A DNA stretch of 64,000 bases. It comes from Bacillota bacterium (GTDB lineage Bacteria > Bacillota > Clostridia > Acetivibrionales > JAFADI01). Each line of letters begins with the position of its first letter. Within the stretch, counting starts at the first letter, position 1. The stretch is taken from assembly GCA_023424965.1 (NCBI GenBank), contig JAFADI010000007.1, positions 1 through 64,000 of the forward strand, read 5' to 3'. Below the pieces are notes generated by a model. That model had not been told where the DNA came from. It searched no databases and saw nothing but the letters and a program-made list of their open reading frames with translations. A program made the translations under genes and the position numbers. Below are positions 42,914-52,486 of this stretch, one piece after another.

Positions 42914-44581
42914 GTGGCAAAAAATAAGAAAAAACTTAAAGTTATACCGCTGGGCGGTTTGCTTGAGATAGGGAAGAACATCACTGTTTTTGAGTACGGG
43001 GAGGAAATCATCGTTGTCGACTGCGGACTTGCATTCCCGGAAGACGAGATGCTTGGAATCGACCTCGTCATCCCCGACGTTTCTTACCTGGTGAAAAACA
43101 AGGAAAAGGTCAGGGGAATATTCCTGACCCACGGGCATGAGGACCATATCGGAGCCCTGCCCTATGTACTGAAAGATATAAATGTGCCTGTTTATGGAAC
43201 CAGGCTTACCCTGGGGCTGCTTGAATACAAGCTGGAAGAGCACGGCATGCTGGCGGAGGTGAACCTCAACACCGTGGAGCCCGGTGAGACCGTCGAGTCC
43301 GGCTCTTTCAAGGTGGAGTTCATACGTTCTACTCACAGCATTGCGGATTCGGTGGCCATGGCCATCCATACGCCTGTGGGTGTGGTGATACACACGGGAG
43401 ATTTTAAGATCGACTATACGCCCATCGAGGGCAAGCCCATGGACCTGGCAAGGCTTGCAGAGCTGGGCAGAAAAGGCGTGCTGCTGCTTATGAGCGACAG
43501 CACCAATGTTGAAAGGCCGGGCTACACCATGTCTGAAAGGACAGTGGGGGATACCTTTGAAGAGATTTTTATGAATGCCAGAAGCAGGATTCTGGTTGCT
43601 ACTTTTGCATCCAATGTTCACCGGGTCCAGCAGATCATCAACGCTTCGGTAAAATTCGGGCGCAAAGTGGTCATCTGCGGCAGAAGCATGGTGAATGTGG
43701 TGAATGTGGCCATGAAGCTTGGCTATCTCCGGGCTCCCGACGGAGTGATCCTGGACATCGACCAGATCGACAGGTATCCGAGGGAGAAATTGGTGATCAT
43801 AACTACGGGAAGCCAGGGAGAGCCCATGTCGGCACTTTCCAGGATTGCGGCTTCCGAGCACAAGAAGGTGGAAATCGCTCCGGGAGACCTGGTGCTCATT
43901 TCTGCCAATCCCATACCGGGAAATGAAAAGTTTGTTTCCAGGGTTATCAACGAGCTTTTCAGGAAAGGGGCGAACGTTATCTATGAAGCCCTGGCGGATA
44001 TTCACGTGTCGGGACATGCCTGCCAGGAAGAGCTCAAGCTGGTGCAAAGCCTGGTCAAGCCCAGGTTTTTCATGCCTGTGCACGGTGAGTACAGGCACCT
44101 GAAGCAGCATGGAAACCTGGCGGAGGCCCTGGGAATGCCTTCGGAAAACATCTTCCTTATGGACATCGGCAAGGTACTGGAGCTGTCGGCGGATTCCGCA
44201 AAAATCAACGGCAGTGTTCCCGCCGGAAAGGTGCTTGTCGACGGCCTGGGAGTGGGAGACGTAGGAAACATCGTTCTGAGGGACAGGAAGCACTTGTCCC
44301 AGGATGGATTGATTGTGGCGGTTATTACCATCGACAATGAAACCGGCGCCCTGCTGGCAGGACCGGATATCATCTCCAGGGGTTTTGTCTACATGAGGGA
44401 GTCGGAGGACCTGATGGACCAGGTGAAGGAAGTCATCAAGTCGGCGCTGGTAAAATCCCAGGAAAAGAGGAAAAACGACTGGGCTTCCAAGAAAGGCTTC
44501 ATCAAGGATGCACTGAGGGATTACCTCTATGAGAAGACCAAGAGAAAGCCCATGATTCTGCCGATCATTGTGGAAGTATAG
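42914..44581 (+). CDS. rnj: Ribonuclease J
   Basis: 555 residues from the GTG at 42914, six bases after GGAGGG; the frame to 42866 has no ribosome site. Beta-lactamase fold with LTHGHEDHIGALP (residues 71-83), the second metal His in STHSIADS, the beta-CASP domain and the third motif (SGHACQEELKL), plus the C-terminal RNase J domain. It has 5'-3' exonuclease and endonuclease activity in mRNA decay and rRNA maturation. The methyltransferase gene begins 30 bp later. Confidence 0.97.
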   Translation: MAKNKKKLKVIPLGGLLEIGKNITVFEYGEEIIVVDCGLAFPEDEMLGIDLVIPDVSYLVKNKEKVRGIFLTHGHEDHIGALPYVLKDINVPVYGTRLTLGLLEYKLEEHGMLAEVNLNTVEPGETVESGSFKVEFIRSTHSIADSVAMAIHTPVGVVIHTGDFKIDYTPIEGKPMDLARLAELGRKGVLLLMSDSTNVERPGYTMSERTVGDTFEEIFMNARSRILVATFASNVHRVQQIINASVKFGRKVVICGRSMVNVVNVAMKLGYLRAPDGVILDIDQIDRYPREKLVIITTGSQGEPMSALSRIAASEHKKVEIAPGDLVLISANPIPGNEKFVSRVINELFRKGANVIYEALADIHVSGHACQEELKLVQSLVKPRFFMPVHGEYRHLKQHGNLAEALGMPSENIFLMDIGKVLELSADSAKINGSVPAGKVLVDGLGVGDVGNIVLRDRKHLSQDGLIVAVITIDNETGALLAGPDIISRGFVYMRESEDLMDQVKEVIKSALVKSQEKRKNDWASKKGFIKDALRDYLYEKTKRKPMILPIIVEV

Positions 44582-44611
44582 ATTTGAATAGACTGAGGGG
44601 GATAAGGTCAT

Positions 44612-45412
44612 ATGATCATAATCGGGGAAAAGGTGAACAGCAGCAGCAAGGCTGTAAAACCGCTGATGGAGAATATGGACGGGGCAGCGGTGCAGGACTT
44701 GGCCAGACGGCAGTACGAAGCCGGTGCCACCTACATCGATGTCAATGCGGGAACCTTTCTGAAGGATGAACCTGAACGGCTTGAATGGCTTGTAAATACA
44801 ATTCAGGAGACCGTGGCCGCTCCCTTTTCCATTGATTCTCCCAGGGCGGAGGCGGTGGAGCGGGCGCTCAAGGCCAATAGGAACGGAAAGCCCATCATCA
44901 ATTCCATCACCGGTGAAAAGGAGCGCTATGATGCCATCATGCCGCTGGTAGCCCAGTATAAGACCGGGATCATCGCTTTGTGCATGGATGACGAAGGAAT
45001 GCCGGAAACAGTGGAAGACAGGGTGGTTATCACGGAAAGGCTCATCGAGAAACTCACCGGTGAAGGCGTTGCCCTGGACGATATTTTCATCGACCCGATG
45101 GTAAGGCCTGTGGGAACAGGATCCCATTACGGGGTGATTGCCATTGAGACCATCCGGAAGGTAAAGCAGGAGTTCCCCGAGGTGCATATCGCCTGCGGCC
45201 TCAGCAATATTTCCTTCGGAGTGCCTGCCAGAAAGCTGATGAACCAGGCTTTTCTCGTAGCTGCCATGGCGGCGGGTATGGACGGAGCCATCATCGATCC
45301 CCTGGATAAAAAGCTCATGGCTTTGATTTATGCGTCGGAGGCGCTGCTGGGAAGAGATGAATTCTGCATGGAGTATCTCATGAAGTTCAGAGAAGGACTG
45401 CTGGACGTATAG
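44612..45412 (+). CDS. Methyltetrahydrofolate:corrinoid methyltransferase-like (pterin-binding domain)
   Basis: 266 residues, one pterin-binding TIM barrel as in AcsE/MeTr and the MetH folate domain: IGEKVNSSSKAV, GATYIDVNAGTF, SIDSPRAEAVERAL, IDPMVRPVGTGSHYG, ACGLSNISFGVP. It should move a methyl group between methyl-H4folate and a cob(I)amide carrier. No corrinoid protein is adjacent, and AcsB/C/D genes are not in the window, but cobT and a corrinoid-activation protein lie at 62.6-64 kb. Likely co-transcribed with rnj. Confidence 0.85.
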   Translation: MIIIGEKVNSSSKAVKPLMENMDGAAVQDLARRQYEAGATYIDVNAGTFLKDEPERLEWLVNTIQETVAAPFSIDSPRAEAVERALKANRNGKPIINSITGEKERYDAIMPLVAQYKTGIIALCMDDEGMPETVEDRVVITERLIEKLTGEGVALDDIFIDPMVRPVGTGSHYGVIAIETIRKVKQEFPEVHIACGLSNISFGVPARKLMNQAFLVAAMAAGMDGAIIDPLDKKLMALIYASEALLGRDEFCMEYLMKFREGLLDV

Positions 45413-45440
45413 CGTAAAGCAGCTCAATCCATATAAACAC

Positions 45441-45477
45441 AGGGGCGGTAATGATTAAAACCATTACCGCCCTTTTT
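45441..45477 (+). terminator. Terminator after the methyltransferase gene
   Basis: GGGCGGTAATG, an eight-base loop, CATTACCGCCCTTTTT. Confidence 0.93.
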
Positions 45478-45591
45478 CATGTCTATCGGGTTGATAAGCT
45501 CTGTCGCATACGAAATTGCTTTTTAAAATAAAGTTAACTATAATAAAATTATTGCAATCAGTTTTAACGCCAGCCGGAAAGAGGTAGAAAA

Positions 45592-47379
45592 ATGATTTCC
45601 ACAGCAATCCACAAATTTTTCGTAAGCATGAAAACGCATTTTTCCAGAAGGACCATACGGTTTGAGCTGATGGCGGCGCTTCTGTTTGCCGCCCTTTTGC
45701 CGGCCATTATCATAAACATCTATTATTTCAGCAAAATGAACACTTTCATCGAGGACAAGGTCAAGTCCTACAATGAAGAAATCATAAGGCAAACGGGGGA
45801 GAAGCTGGATTCCCTGATCTCTTATGTGGAGATCATCAAGAGACAGTTGATATCAACGGCCATCACCTCCCAGTTGTTTGTGAATTACGACGAAAAAACC
45901 TCCATGGAGAAGCTGGGAATGGTGAAGGAGACGGAAACCCTCCTGGGCGATATGAAAAGGTCCTTCCCGGCAATTTCCGACGTCTACATGATCGGTGTGG
46001 ATGGAATGGTCTTCTCCACCAATCTGACGGTGGACAGCATGAGCCTCCTCCAGAAGAACTGGATTAAGAGCATCAACAACCGGGTGTACGGGGATGAGAA
46101 TGTTCCCACCCACAATGCGGACTATTCCAACATCAATAAAAATTCTGCGGAGAACCTGGTGGTTTCCTTTACCAAGAAAATCACCGGCTACGGAAACAAC
46201 AACGCCATCGGGATTATCCAGATCGACCTGAAATACTCCGAGATAAAGAAAATCATTGAGAGCGTCAGTCTGGACGAGCAGGCAATGACCATCCTGGCGG
46301 ACTCAAATAACAGGGTCATTTACTGCGAGGACGAAAGGTACCTGGGGAAGAGCCTGGAGGAAGTGGAACTCAACGGCTTCAACGCCCGCAATACCGGGGG
46401 CTTTAAAACGGCAAGCGACCCTTCAAAGGCTTTTATTGTGGATTACACCGTTGCCGGCACCGGGTGGAAGGTCATCGGCATCATACCGACGGAAAGCACA
46501 TTGATTCAGGCGGAACAGGTCAGCCGGGTATTCTTCCTCATCGTATTCATCCTGATTCTCTTTTCATTTTTTGCTTCCTATGTGCTTTCCAGCGGGATCA
46601 CAAAGCCCATCACCCGGATCACAAAGGTGATGAAGCGCGTGGGCGAGGGCGAATTCGATATGGCCGTACCCGGATCGAACAACCGGGATATCAAGGTACT
46701 CTCCGACAGCTTCAATCTGATGGTCAACAAAATCGACTCACTGATGAACAGCGTCATCCAGAAGGAGAAGGAAAAGACCCATGCGGAGCTGAAGGCTTTG
46801 CAGGCCCAGATATCGCCCCATTTCCTTTACAATACCCTCAATACCATCAAGTGGATGGCGGTCATGGAGAAGTCCGACAGCATTGCAAATGCCATCGTGG
46901 CGGTGGTAAAAATTCTGGAGTTCAGCTGCAAGAACAGCGACAAATTGATTCCCATCCAGGCGGAAATCGAATTCATCGAGAATTATCTGCTGATCCAGAA
47001 GATGCGGTATGGGTCCAGCATTGAGATAAAGTATGAAATTGACGGCAGCCTGTATGACCTGTATACCTTGAAATTCATCCTGCAGCCCATTGTGGAAAAT
47101 GCCATCATCCACGGCCTGTCGGCGAAGAAATACGCGGGACTGATCACAATCCGCGGGAGAACCGGCGGTGATTGTGTGATTTTTGAGGTGGAGGACAACG
47201 GGACAGGAATCAATAACAATCAGAAAGAAAAATTTACCGGCCTGGGAATCCGGAATATCGAAGAAAGAATAAAACTGCACTTTGGAGACCGGTATGGCCT
47301 CAACATTGCAAGCAATTGCGGAGAGGGTACCCTGGTGGTTGTGACGATTCCCATGATAACGGAGGAAGAGGTTGGATAG
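45592..47379 (+). CDS. YesM-type sensor histidine kinase
   Basis: 595 residues. TM1 at about 26-46, a large outside sensing domain of the dCache type (about 50-300), TM2 at about 312-334, HAMP at about 334-386. The His_kinase domain has phospho-acceptor His410 in QISPHFLYNTLN; the ATPase has the N box VENAIIHG (Asn503) and DNGTGI (535-540), with GLGIRNIEERI. This LytS/YesM class pairs with AraC-type regulators to control carbohydrate uptake. The response regulator gene starts 3 bp after the stop. Confidence 0.95.
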   Translation: MISTAIHKFFVSMKTHFSRRTIRFELMAALLFAALLPAIIINIYYFSKMNTFIEDKVKSYNEEIIRQTGEKLDSLISYVEIIKRQLISTAITSQLFVNYDEKTSMEKLGMVKETETLLGDMKRSFPAISDVYMIGVDGMVFSTNLTVDSMSLLQKNWIKSINNRVYGDENVPTHNADYSNINKNSAENLVVSFTKKITGYGNNNAIGIIQIDLKYSEIKKIIESVSLDEQAMTILADSNNRVIYCEDERYLGKSLEEVELNGFNARNTGGFKTASDPSKAFIVDYTVAGTGWKVIGIIPTESTLIQAEQVSRVFFLIVFILILFSFFASYVLSSGITKPITRITKVMKRVGEGEFDMAVPGSNNRDIKVLSDSFNLMVNKIDSLMNSVIQKEKEKTHAELKALQAQISPHFLYNTLNTIKWMAVMEKSDSIANAIVAVVKILEFSCKNSDKLIPIQAEIEFIENYLLIQKMRYGSSIEIKYEIDGSLYDLYTLKFILQPIVENAIIHGLSAKKYAGLITIRGRTGGDCVIFEVEDNGTGINNNQKEKFTGLGIRNIEERIKLHFGDRYGLNIASNCGEGTLVVVTIPMITEEEVG

Positions 47380-47382
47380 AGG

Positions 47383-48975
47383 ATGAACAAGATACTTATC
47401 GTTGATGACGAGGTTCTCGTAAGAATAGGCATAAAAAGCTGCATCGACTGGAAGGAAAACGGGTTTGAGGAACCCCTGGAAGCGGCGGACGGAAAGGAGG
47501 CCCTCCAGATCCTCGAGAGCAGCGAAATTAATATCATCCTGACGGACATCAAAATGCCTGAGATGGACGGCCTGCAGCTGATAAACGAGGTGCGGAGGCT
47601 TGACATGCCCGTCGAGGTCATTATCCTCAGCTGCTACAATGACTTTGAATATGTGAAGGAGGGCTTAAGGCTGGGAGCCTGCGACTATCTCTTCAAGCCC
47701 GCCATGCTTCCCGCGGACATCCTCAATGCAACCCGGAGAGCTCTGGAGAATATGGAGAAAAGGAAGAAAATCGACGGCGAGCTGAAAAGCCTCCAGAGAA
47801 AAGTCAGGGAGACCATCCCCATCGTCAAGGAGGCATTGATTCTTGACCTGGCCAACGGCAAGAAGATCAGCATCGACGAGTTTCTCCGGAAAACCAGGGA
47901 AATCCATGTCAATTTTACTCCCACGGAGATCAGCCTGACGGTCATCCGGGCGGAGAACCTGCAGGAAGTACTCCGGGACCGGTTCAGGGAGGACGAGTAC
48001 CTGCTCAAATTCGCCATATACAATGTATTGTGCGAGGTGCTGGTGCAGTACGACTGTGAGGTTGTGGTAAAGAATGTTGACGAATACCTCGTTGTGTCTT
48101 CCCATAAAGGAGAACGGAGCCTTGCCAGAATCCGCGGCCTGTCACGGGAAGCTGCCGTAAAAGCAAGGGAGGCCTTGAAAAAATGCCTGGATTTGGTGAC
48201 CGCCGTGGGAATAAGCAAATTTTTTCATACCGTGGAAACCTTCCAGAAAGCCTATGAGGAAGCCTGCTTCTCACTGGACAGGCAGTTAGATAAAGCTGGA
48301 GACGGCATCCGCTTTTATGAAGATGCCGTGAGGGAGGGGGATTCCAATAATTTTGAATTCAAAAACCTCCTGGATGAGCTTTACAGCAGTGATTCAACGG
48401 ACAGCAGGAACATCATCGAAAATATTTTTGAGAAAATCCGGCGCAGTCCCCAGATAAAAATGGTGGACCTTCTGGAGATAAGCTCCAACATCGTGGGGAT
48501 ATTGATGAAGAACGCCCTGCAGCATGACGGCCTCATCGAGGAAATCTATAAAATCGAGCCGGAAGTATACTCAAAGCTCCACAAGCTGAAGAGCCTTACG
48601 GAGATCGAAAGCTTTGTCCTCCGGATTGCAGACGAGGTGGATGGGCACATTTCCCACCAGTACCGGAATGAAGTGAGCCTTGCCATCAAGTACATGAAGA
48701 AGCACCTGGGAGACCCGGACATCAGCCTTGAGGACGTGGCGCGGCAGGTGAACATGAGTCCCAACTATTTCAGCCGCATCTTCAAGGAATCTACCCATGA
48801 CAACTTTATCGATTTTATCACCCAATTGAGGATCGAACGGGCAAAAGAACTGTACAAGACGACCGACCTGAAGGTTTACCAGATCGCAGAAAAAGTGGGG
48901 TATCCCAACTGGAGGTATTTCTGCAAGATCTATAAGAAATACACCGGCAGCCAGTTGACCAGTATAAAAAAATAA
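47383..48975 (+). CDS. YesN-type response regulator with AraC DNA-binding domain
   Basis: 530 residues. Receiver domain at 1-120 with Asp8-Asp9, phospho-acceptor Asp55 (ILTDIKMPEMDG) and a Lys in YLFKPA. A long helical linker (about 125-420) separates it from two C-terminal AraC helix-turn-helix motifs (ISLEDVARQVNMSPNYFSRI and VYQIAEKVGYPNWRYFCKIY). It most likely activates the ABC importer and glycosidase genes directly downstream. Confidence 0.96.
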   Translation: MNKILIVDDEVLVRIGIKSCIDWKENGFEEPLEAADGKEALQILESSEINIILTDIKMPEMDGLQLINEVRRLDMPVEVIILSCYNDFEYVKEGLRLGACDYLFKPAMLPADILNATRRALENMEKRKKIDGELKSLQRKVRETIPIVKEALILDLANGKKISIDEFLRKTREIHVNFTPTEISLTVIRAENLQEVLRDRFREDEYLLKFAIYNVLCEVLVQYDCEVVVKNVDEYLVVSSHKGERSLARIRGLSREAAVKAREALKKCLDLVTAVGISKFFHTVETFQKAYEEACFSLDRQLDKAGDGIRFYEDAVREGDSNNFEFKNLLDELYSSDSTDSRNIIENIFEKIRRSPQIKMVDLLEISSNIVGILMKNALQHDGLIEEIYKIEPEVYSKLHKLKSLTEIESFVLRIADEVDGHISHQYRNEVSLAIKYMKKHLGDPDISLEDVARQVNMSPNYFSRIFKESTHDNFIDFITQLRIERAKELYKTTDLKVYQIAEKVGYPNWRYFCKIYKKYTGSQLTSIKK

Positions 48976-49157
48976 AATATGCGCACAGGTTCATAAAAAA
49001 AGAATACATTCCCGGCAGCCGCTTCACGGGTCAGAGTATAAAACCGGAAGTTTCATAAGAAGTTGACACACAATCATTGTTTTTGATGACTTCCGCAGAG
49101 GCCGAAATCTTTTATACTCGTATTACAACCGAAATTTAACATAGGGAGGACGTAGAA

Positions 49158-50534
49158 ATGGTTAAAAGGAATGCAAGATTTATTTGTGTTTTGGTGGCGG
49201 CGCTCTTTTTGCTCACGGCCGTGCTGAGCGGCTGTGGTTCGGCAAATCAGCAGGCTTCGGAAAACAAACAGAATACGCCTGCTGCCGGTGAAGAAACTCA
49301 AAAGCAAGCTGCACCCAAGGATAAACCCTCCATCCGGTTTGCTTACAACTGGACGGGCTCCGATCCCAAGGCGCCGCATTTTGAACCCTTCATCAAGGAG
49401 TATGCAGAGAAAAACAAGGATGCCGCAGAGTTCAAATTTGAAGGCACCCCGGGGGAAGAACACCGGACGAAGATCAAGGTGGACGCCGCCGCAGGGAATC
49501 TCCCCGATGTATTTACCTACTGGCTGGGACAGGTCAATCTGCAGCCCCTGGTCAATGCGGACAGCATCCTTGATGTAAGTGAATACCTCAAGGTGAGCAA
49601 GACCATCAAAAAGGAACAGTTCAGTGATATTTCCTGGTCCTTCTTCGATATCGGAGGCAAGTACTACGGCATTCCCGCAGAGGCCTTCAAAGGCTTCTTC
49701 CTGGCCAACAAAAACCTGTTTGCGAAGTATAACCTGGAATATCCCAAGACCTACGAAGAATTGAAGGCCGTGGCCAAGGTGTTCAATGACAACGGAATCG
49801 TGCCCTTCAGCATGGGAAGTAAAAACGGGCAGCCGTCCCACCTGTTCTTCAGCTTTTTGACCTACCAGTTTGAGAACGGCTTCAAAGACGCCCAGGCCAT
49901 TCCCCAGACCTGGAAGTACAATACCGATGCGGTCATCAAGGCTGCCAGGGTGGTTGAGGATATGAAGAAAAACCAGATTTTCCAGAAGGATACCATCGCA
50001 AACGGCGACTGGGGTCCACAACTGGCACTGTACAATGAAGAAAAAGCCGCCATGGTTTACGAGTTCCCATGGATGATCGGAAGCTTCAAGCCCGAGATCG
50101 TGGAAGCCTCCGAGTGCATTGATTTCCCGAAACTGGACGGAGCCACCGTTGACCCTTCAACCTATACCATCGGCGCCGTCGCAATGGGAATCTGCATCAA
50201 CAAAAAAGCCTTTGAAGACCCTGCCAAAAAGGACGCACTGGTCAACTTTGTGGACTACCTGGAATCCGATTCCCTTCTTGGCGAGCTTGCAAAGGGCGGG
50301 CTGTTCCCGGCAAAGACCGTAAAGCTTGATCCTTCCACACTTTCACCACTGTATGCAAAGGCAGTGGCCTATACCGAAAAGCAGAACGTATACCCACACC
50401 ATGAAAGCTATGTACCCGACAGCAATTCCTACAGTGTGATCCTGAATTCCCTGGATGAACTGTTTGCCGGTGCCATCACCGCCGACCAGTATGCGGAGAA
50501 GACCCAGAAAGCACTGGACAAGGCAAAGAAATAA
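49158..50534 (+). CDS. Carbohydrate ABC transporter substrate-binding lipoprotein
   Basis: 458 residues. The lipoprotein signal ends LTAVLSGC (Cys about 25), followed by a Q/E/K-rich tether and an extracellular solute-binding family 1 fold (IRFAYNWTGSDPKAPHF, NLPDVFTYWLGQ, AAMVYEFPWMIGSFKPEI). AGGAGG is before the ATG. It should bind an oligosaccharide related to the downstream GH35 enzyme, perhaps a beta-galactoside. A perfect stem-loop separates it from the permease genes. The ATPase gene is not present, so a shared MsiK-like ATPase is likely. Confidence 0.93.
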   Translation: MVKRNARFICVLVAALFLLTAVLSGCGSANQQASENKQNTPAAGEETQKQAAPKDKPSIRFAYNWTGSDPKAPHFEPFIKEYAEKNKDAAEFKFEGTPGEEHRTKIKVDAAAGNLPDVFTYWLGQVNLQPLVNADSILDVSEYLKVSKTIKKEQFSDISWSFFDIGGKYYGIPAEAFKGFFLANKNLFAKYNLEYPKTYEELKAVAKVFNDNGIVPFSMGSKNGQPSHLFFSFLTYQFENGFKDAQAIPQTWKYNTDAVIKAARVVEDMKKNQIFQKDTIANGDWGPQLALYNEEKAAMVYEFPWMIGSFKPEIVEASECIDFPKLDGATVDPSTYTIGAVAMGICINKKAFEDPAKKDALVNFVDYLESDSLLGELAKGGLFPAKTVKLDPSTLSPLYAKAVAYTEKQNVYPHHESYVPDSNSYSVILNSLDELFAGAITADQYAEKTQKALDKAKK

Positions 50535-50543
50535 AATAAACTC

Positions 50544-50580
50544 AAAGGTTGAGAGGGGGAAACCCCTCTCAACCTTTTAA
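50544..50580 (+). promoter_or_regulatory. Stem-loop between binding-protein and permease genes
   Basis: Perfect 15-bp stem, AAAGGTTGAGAGGGG (50544-50558) and CCCCTCTCAACCTTT, loop GAAA, then TTAAATAA. It is likely a partial terminator that raises binding protein over permease. Confidence 0.85.
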
Positions 50581-50685
50581 ATAAGACTAAGGGGTGAAGG
50601 GAAGCGGCGAATTAAAATGTGGCCAGTGAGCCATTCAAATTAGCTGATTTCCCCTGCTAAACAAAATTTACATGTGGGTGGTTAT

Positions 50686-51561
50686 ATGAAAAGAGAAGTC
50701 AAACGATTCAGCAGTGCGTTTATAGCGCCGGCTTTCCTGGTATATGCGGTATTTATCATCGTTCCCGTCTTGCTTTCCGTCTATTACAGCTTTACAAAGT
50801 GGGACGGCATCAGTCCCAAGGTATTCATCGGCTTCAGGAATTACGCCTATCTTTTTACCGATTCCGACTACTGGATGGTTGTGAAGAATACGGCGGTACT
50901 GATCCTGTATTCAGTCATTTTCCAGGTCTTTCTGGGCCTGGTGCTGGCTTACCTGCTTTACCGGTGTGTCAAGGGCTTCAAGTTCTTCCGGACGGTATTT
51001 TTCCTGCCGGTAGTCATTTCGCCCATCGCCATCGGATTGATGTTTTCGCTGTTCTACAACACCGAATTGGGGCCGTTGAACAAGTTTCTGGAAGTGGTGG
51101 GACTGGCGTGGATGAAGCATGAGTGGCTTTCCGATCCCAAAATCGTATTAAACTCGGTAATTTTTCCACAGGTATGGCAGTACATCGGCCTGTATATCGT
51201 CATCTTCCTGGCGGCGCTGCAATCGGTGCCCGAGGAGATTCTGGAGAGTGCCAGAATGGATGGCGCTTCTTCCTTCAAAACCTTTGTTAAAATCATCCTC
51301 CCGCTGTTGTGGGAGATCTCGCAAATCTGTATCATCCTGGCGGTGACCGGGTCGTTGAAAGCCTTCGACCATGCGTGGGTGATCACCGGCGGGGGACCGG
51401 GCAATGCCTCTTCCTATATCGCCCTGTCGATGTTCAGGACTGCCTTTGTGGACCATGACTTCGGATACGGCAGCACGCTGACGGCCACCATCATGCTCTA
51501 CGCCGTCCTGTTCACCATGGCGTTCAAGAAGTTCTTTTCCACAGAATCCGTAGAATATTAA
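50686..51561 (+). CDS. Carbohydrate ABC transporter permease (UgpA/MalF-like)
   Basis: 291 residues from the ATG at 50686; GTG 50674 is part of the ribosome-site region. Six membrane helices (first at about 12-33, PAFLVYAVFIIVPVLLSVYY). The EAA loop ILESARMDGASSFKTFVKII, which meets the ATPase, is at about 190-210. Pairs with the next gene, 9 bp downstream. Confidence 0.95.
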   Translation: MKREVKRFSSAFIAPAFLVYAVFIIVPVLLSVYYSFTKWDGISPKVFIGFRNYAYLFTDSDYWMVVKNTAVLILYSVIFQVFLGLVLAYLLYRCVKGFKFFRTVFFLPVVISPIAIGLMFSLFYNTELGPLNKFLEVVGLAWMKHEWLSDPKIVLNSVIFPQVWQYIGLYIVIFLAALQSVPEEILESARMDGASSFKTFVKIILPLLWEISQICIILAVTGSLKAFDHAWVITGGGPGNASSYIALSMFRTAFVDHDFGYGSTLTATIMLYAVLFTMAFKKFFSTESVEY

Positions 51562-51570
51562 AGGAGAACC

Positions 51571-52428
51571 TTGATGATGAAAAATACGTTGACGGGTACT
51601 GCCTTCCATTTTCCTGCGAAGGTAGCCACGGCTTTAAAATATGTTGTCCTGACGATGTTTTCCGTTACCGCCCTTTTTCCCTTTGTGTGGATTCTCATGA
51701 GTTCCTTCAAAGACAAGTATGAATTGTACGGAAAACCATTTTCCCTCCCGGCGGTATGGCAGCCGGGCAACTACCTGAATGTGTGGCATACCACAAAGGT
51801 GGGCACCAATTTGCTCAACAGCACGATGATATCGGTATTGTCGGTGGGATTGATCCTGTTGCTGGCATCCATGGCGGCCTATGTGCTTTCCCGGGTGAGG
51901 CCCAGCAAGGGCATGTCCCTGTTTTTCACCCTGGGAATCATGATCCCTGTCCATGCCATCCTGATACCCACCTTCATACTCATGAAGCAGCTGGGGCTCT
52001 ATGACAAGCAGATAAGCCTCATCATCATTTACACGGTGAGCAACCTGTCGCTGGGAATATTTATTCTGGCGGGCTTCATGAAAACACTGCCCGCGGCGCT
52101 GGAGGATTCGGCGAGGATCGACGGCTGCAGCAGGGACAGGACCTTTTTCCTCATCATATTCCCGCTGTCCAAGCCGGGCCTGGCCACCATCGGCACGCTG
52201 GCGTTCCTGAACTGCTGGAACGAATACCTGTTTGCCTATGTGCTGATTGCCAATCCGGAGCTCAAGACGCTGACCCAGGGAATCATGGCCCTCAAGGGGC
52301 AGTACACCTATGATTTCACTTCCCTTTGTGCAGGACTCATCATCTCCATTGTTCCTGTGGTGGTGGCGTATATGCTGTTCCAGGAACAGGTGATCAAGGG
52401 CATGATCGCCGGTGCGGTGAAAGGCTGA
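51571..52428 (+). CDS. Carbohydrate ABC transporter permease (UgpE/MalG-like)
   Basis: 285 residues with six membrane helices and the EAA motif ALEDSARIDGCSRDRTFFLI. AAGGAG is seven bases before the ATG. Second channel subunit. The GH35 gene follows 58 bp later in the same direction. Confidence 0.95.
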   Translation: MMMKNTLTGTAFHFPAKVATALKYVVLTMFSVTALFPFVWILMSSFKDKYELYGKPFSLPAVWQPGNYLNVWHTTKVGTNLLNSTMISVLSVGLILLLASMAAYVLSRVRPSKGMSLFFTLGIMIPVHAILIPTFILMKQLGLYDKQISLIIIYTVSNLSLGIFILAGFMKTLPAALEDSARIDGCSRDRTFFLIIFPLSKPGLATIGTLAFLNCWNEYLFAYVLIANPELKTLTQGIMALKGQYTYDFTSLCAGLIISIVPVVVAYMLFQEQVIKGMIAGAVKG

Positions 52429-52486
52429 GCCCATAAGGAGTGCGGCCGGAGGGACAAAAATTTGGAGAAGAAAGGTGGTAGGCTGT

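Noticed and set aside
42869..45427. Minus-strand frame of 852 codons opposite rnj and the methyltransferase gene
   Set aside because: It runs antisense to two well-supported genes, has no ribosome site or domain, and is His/Gln/Leu-rich as expected from the reverse of their codons.
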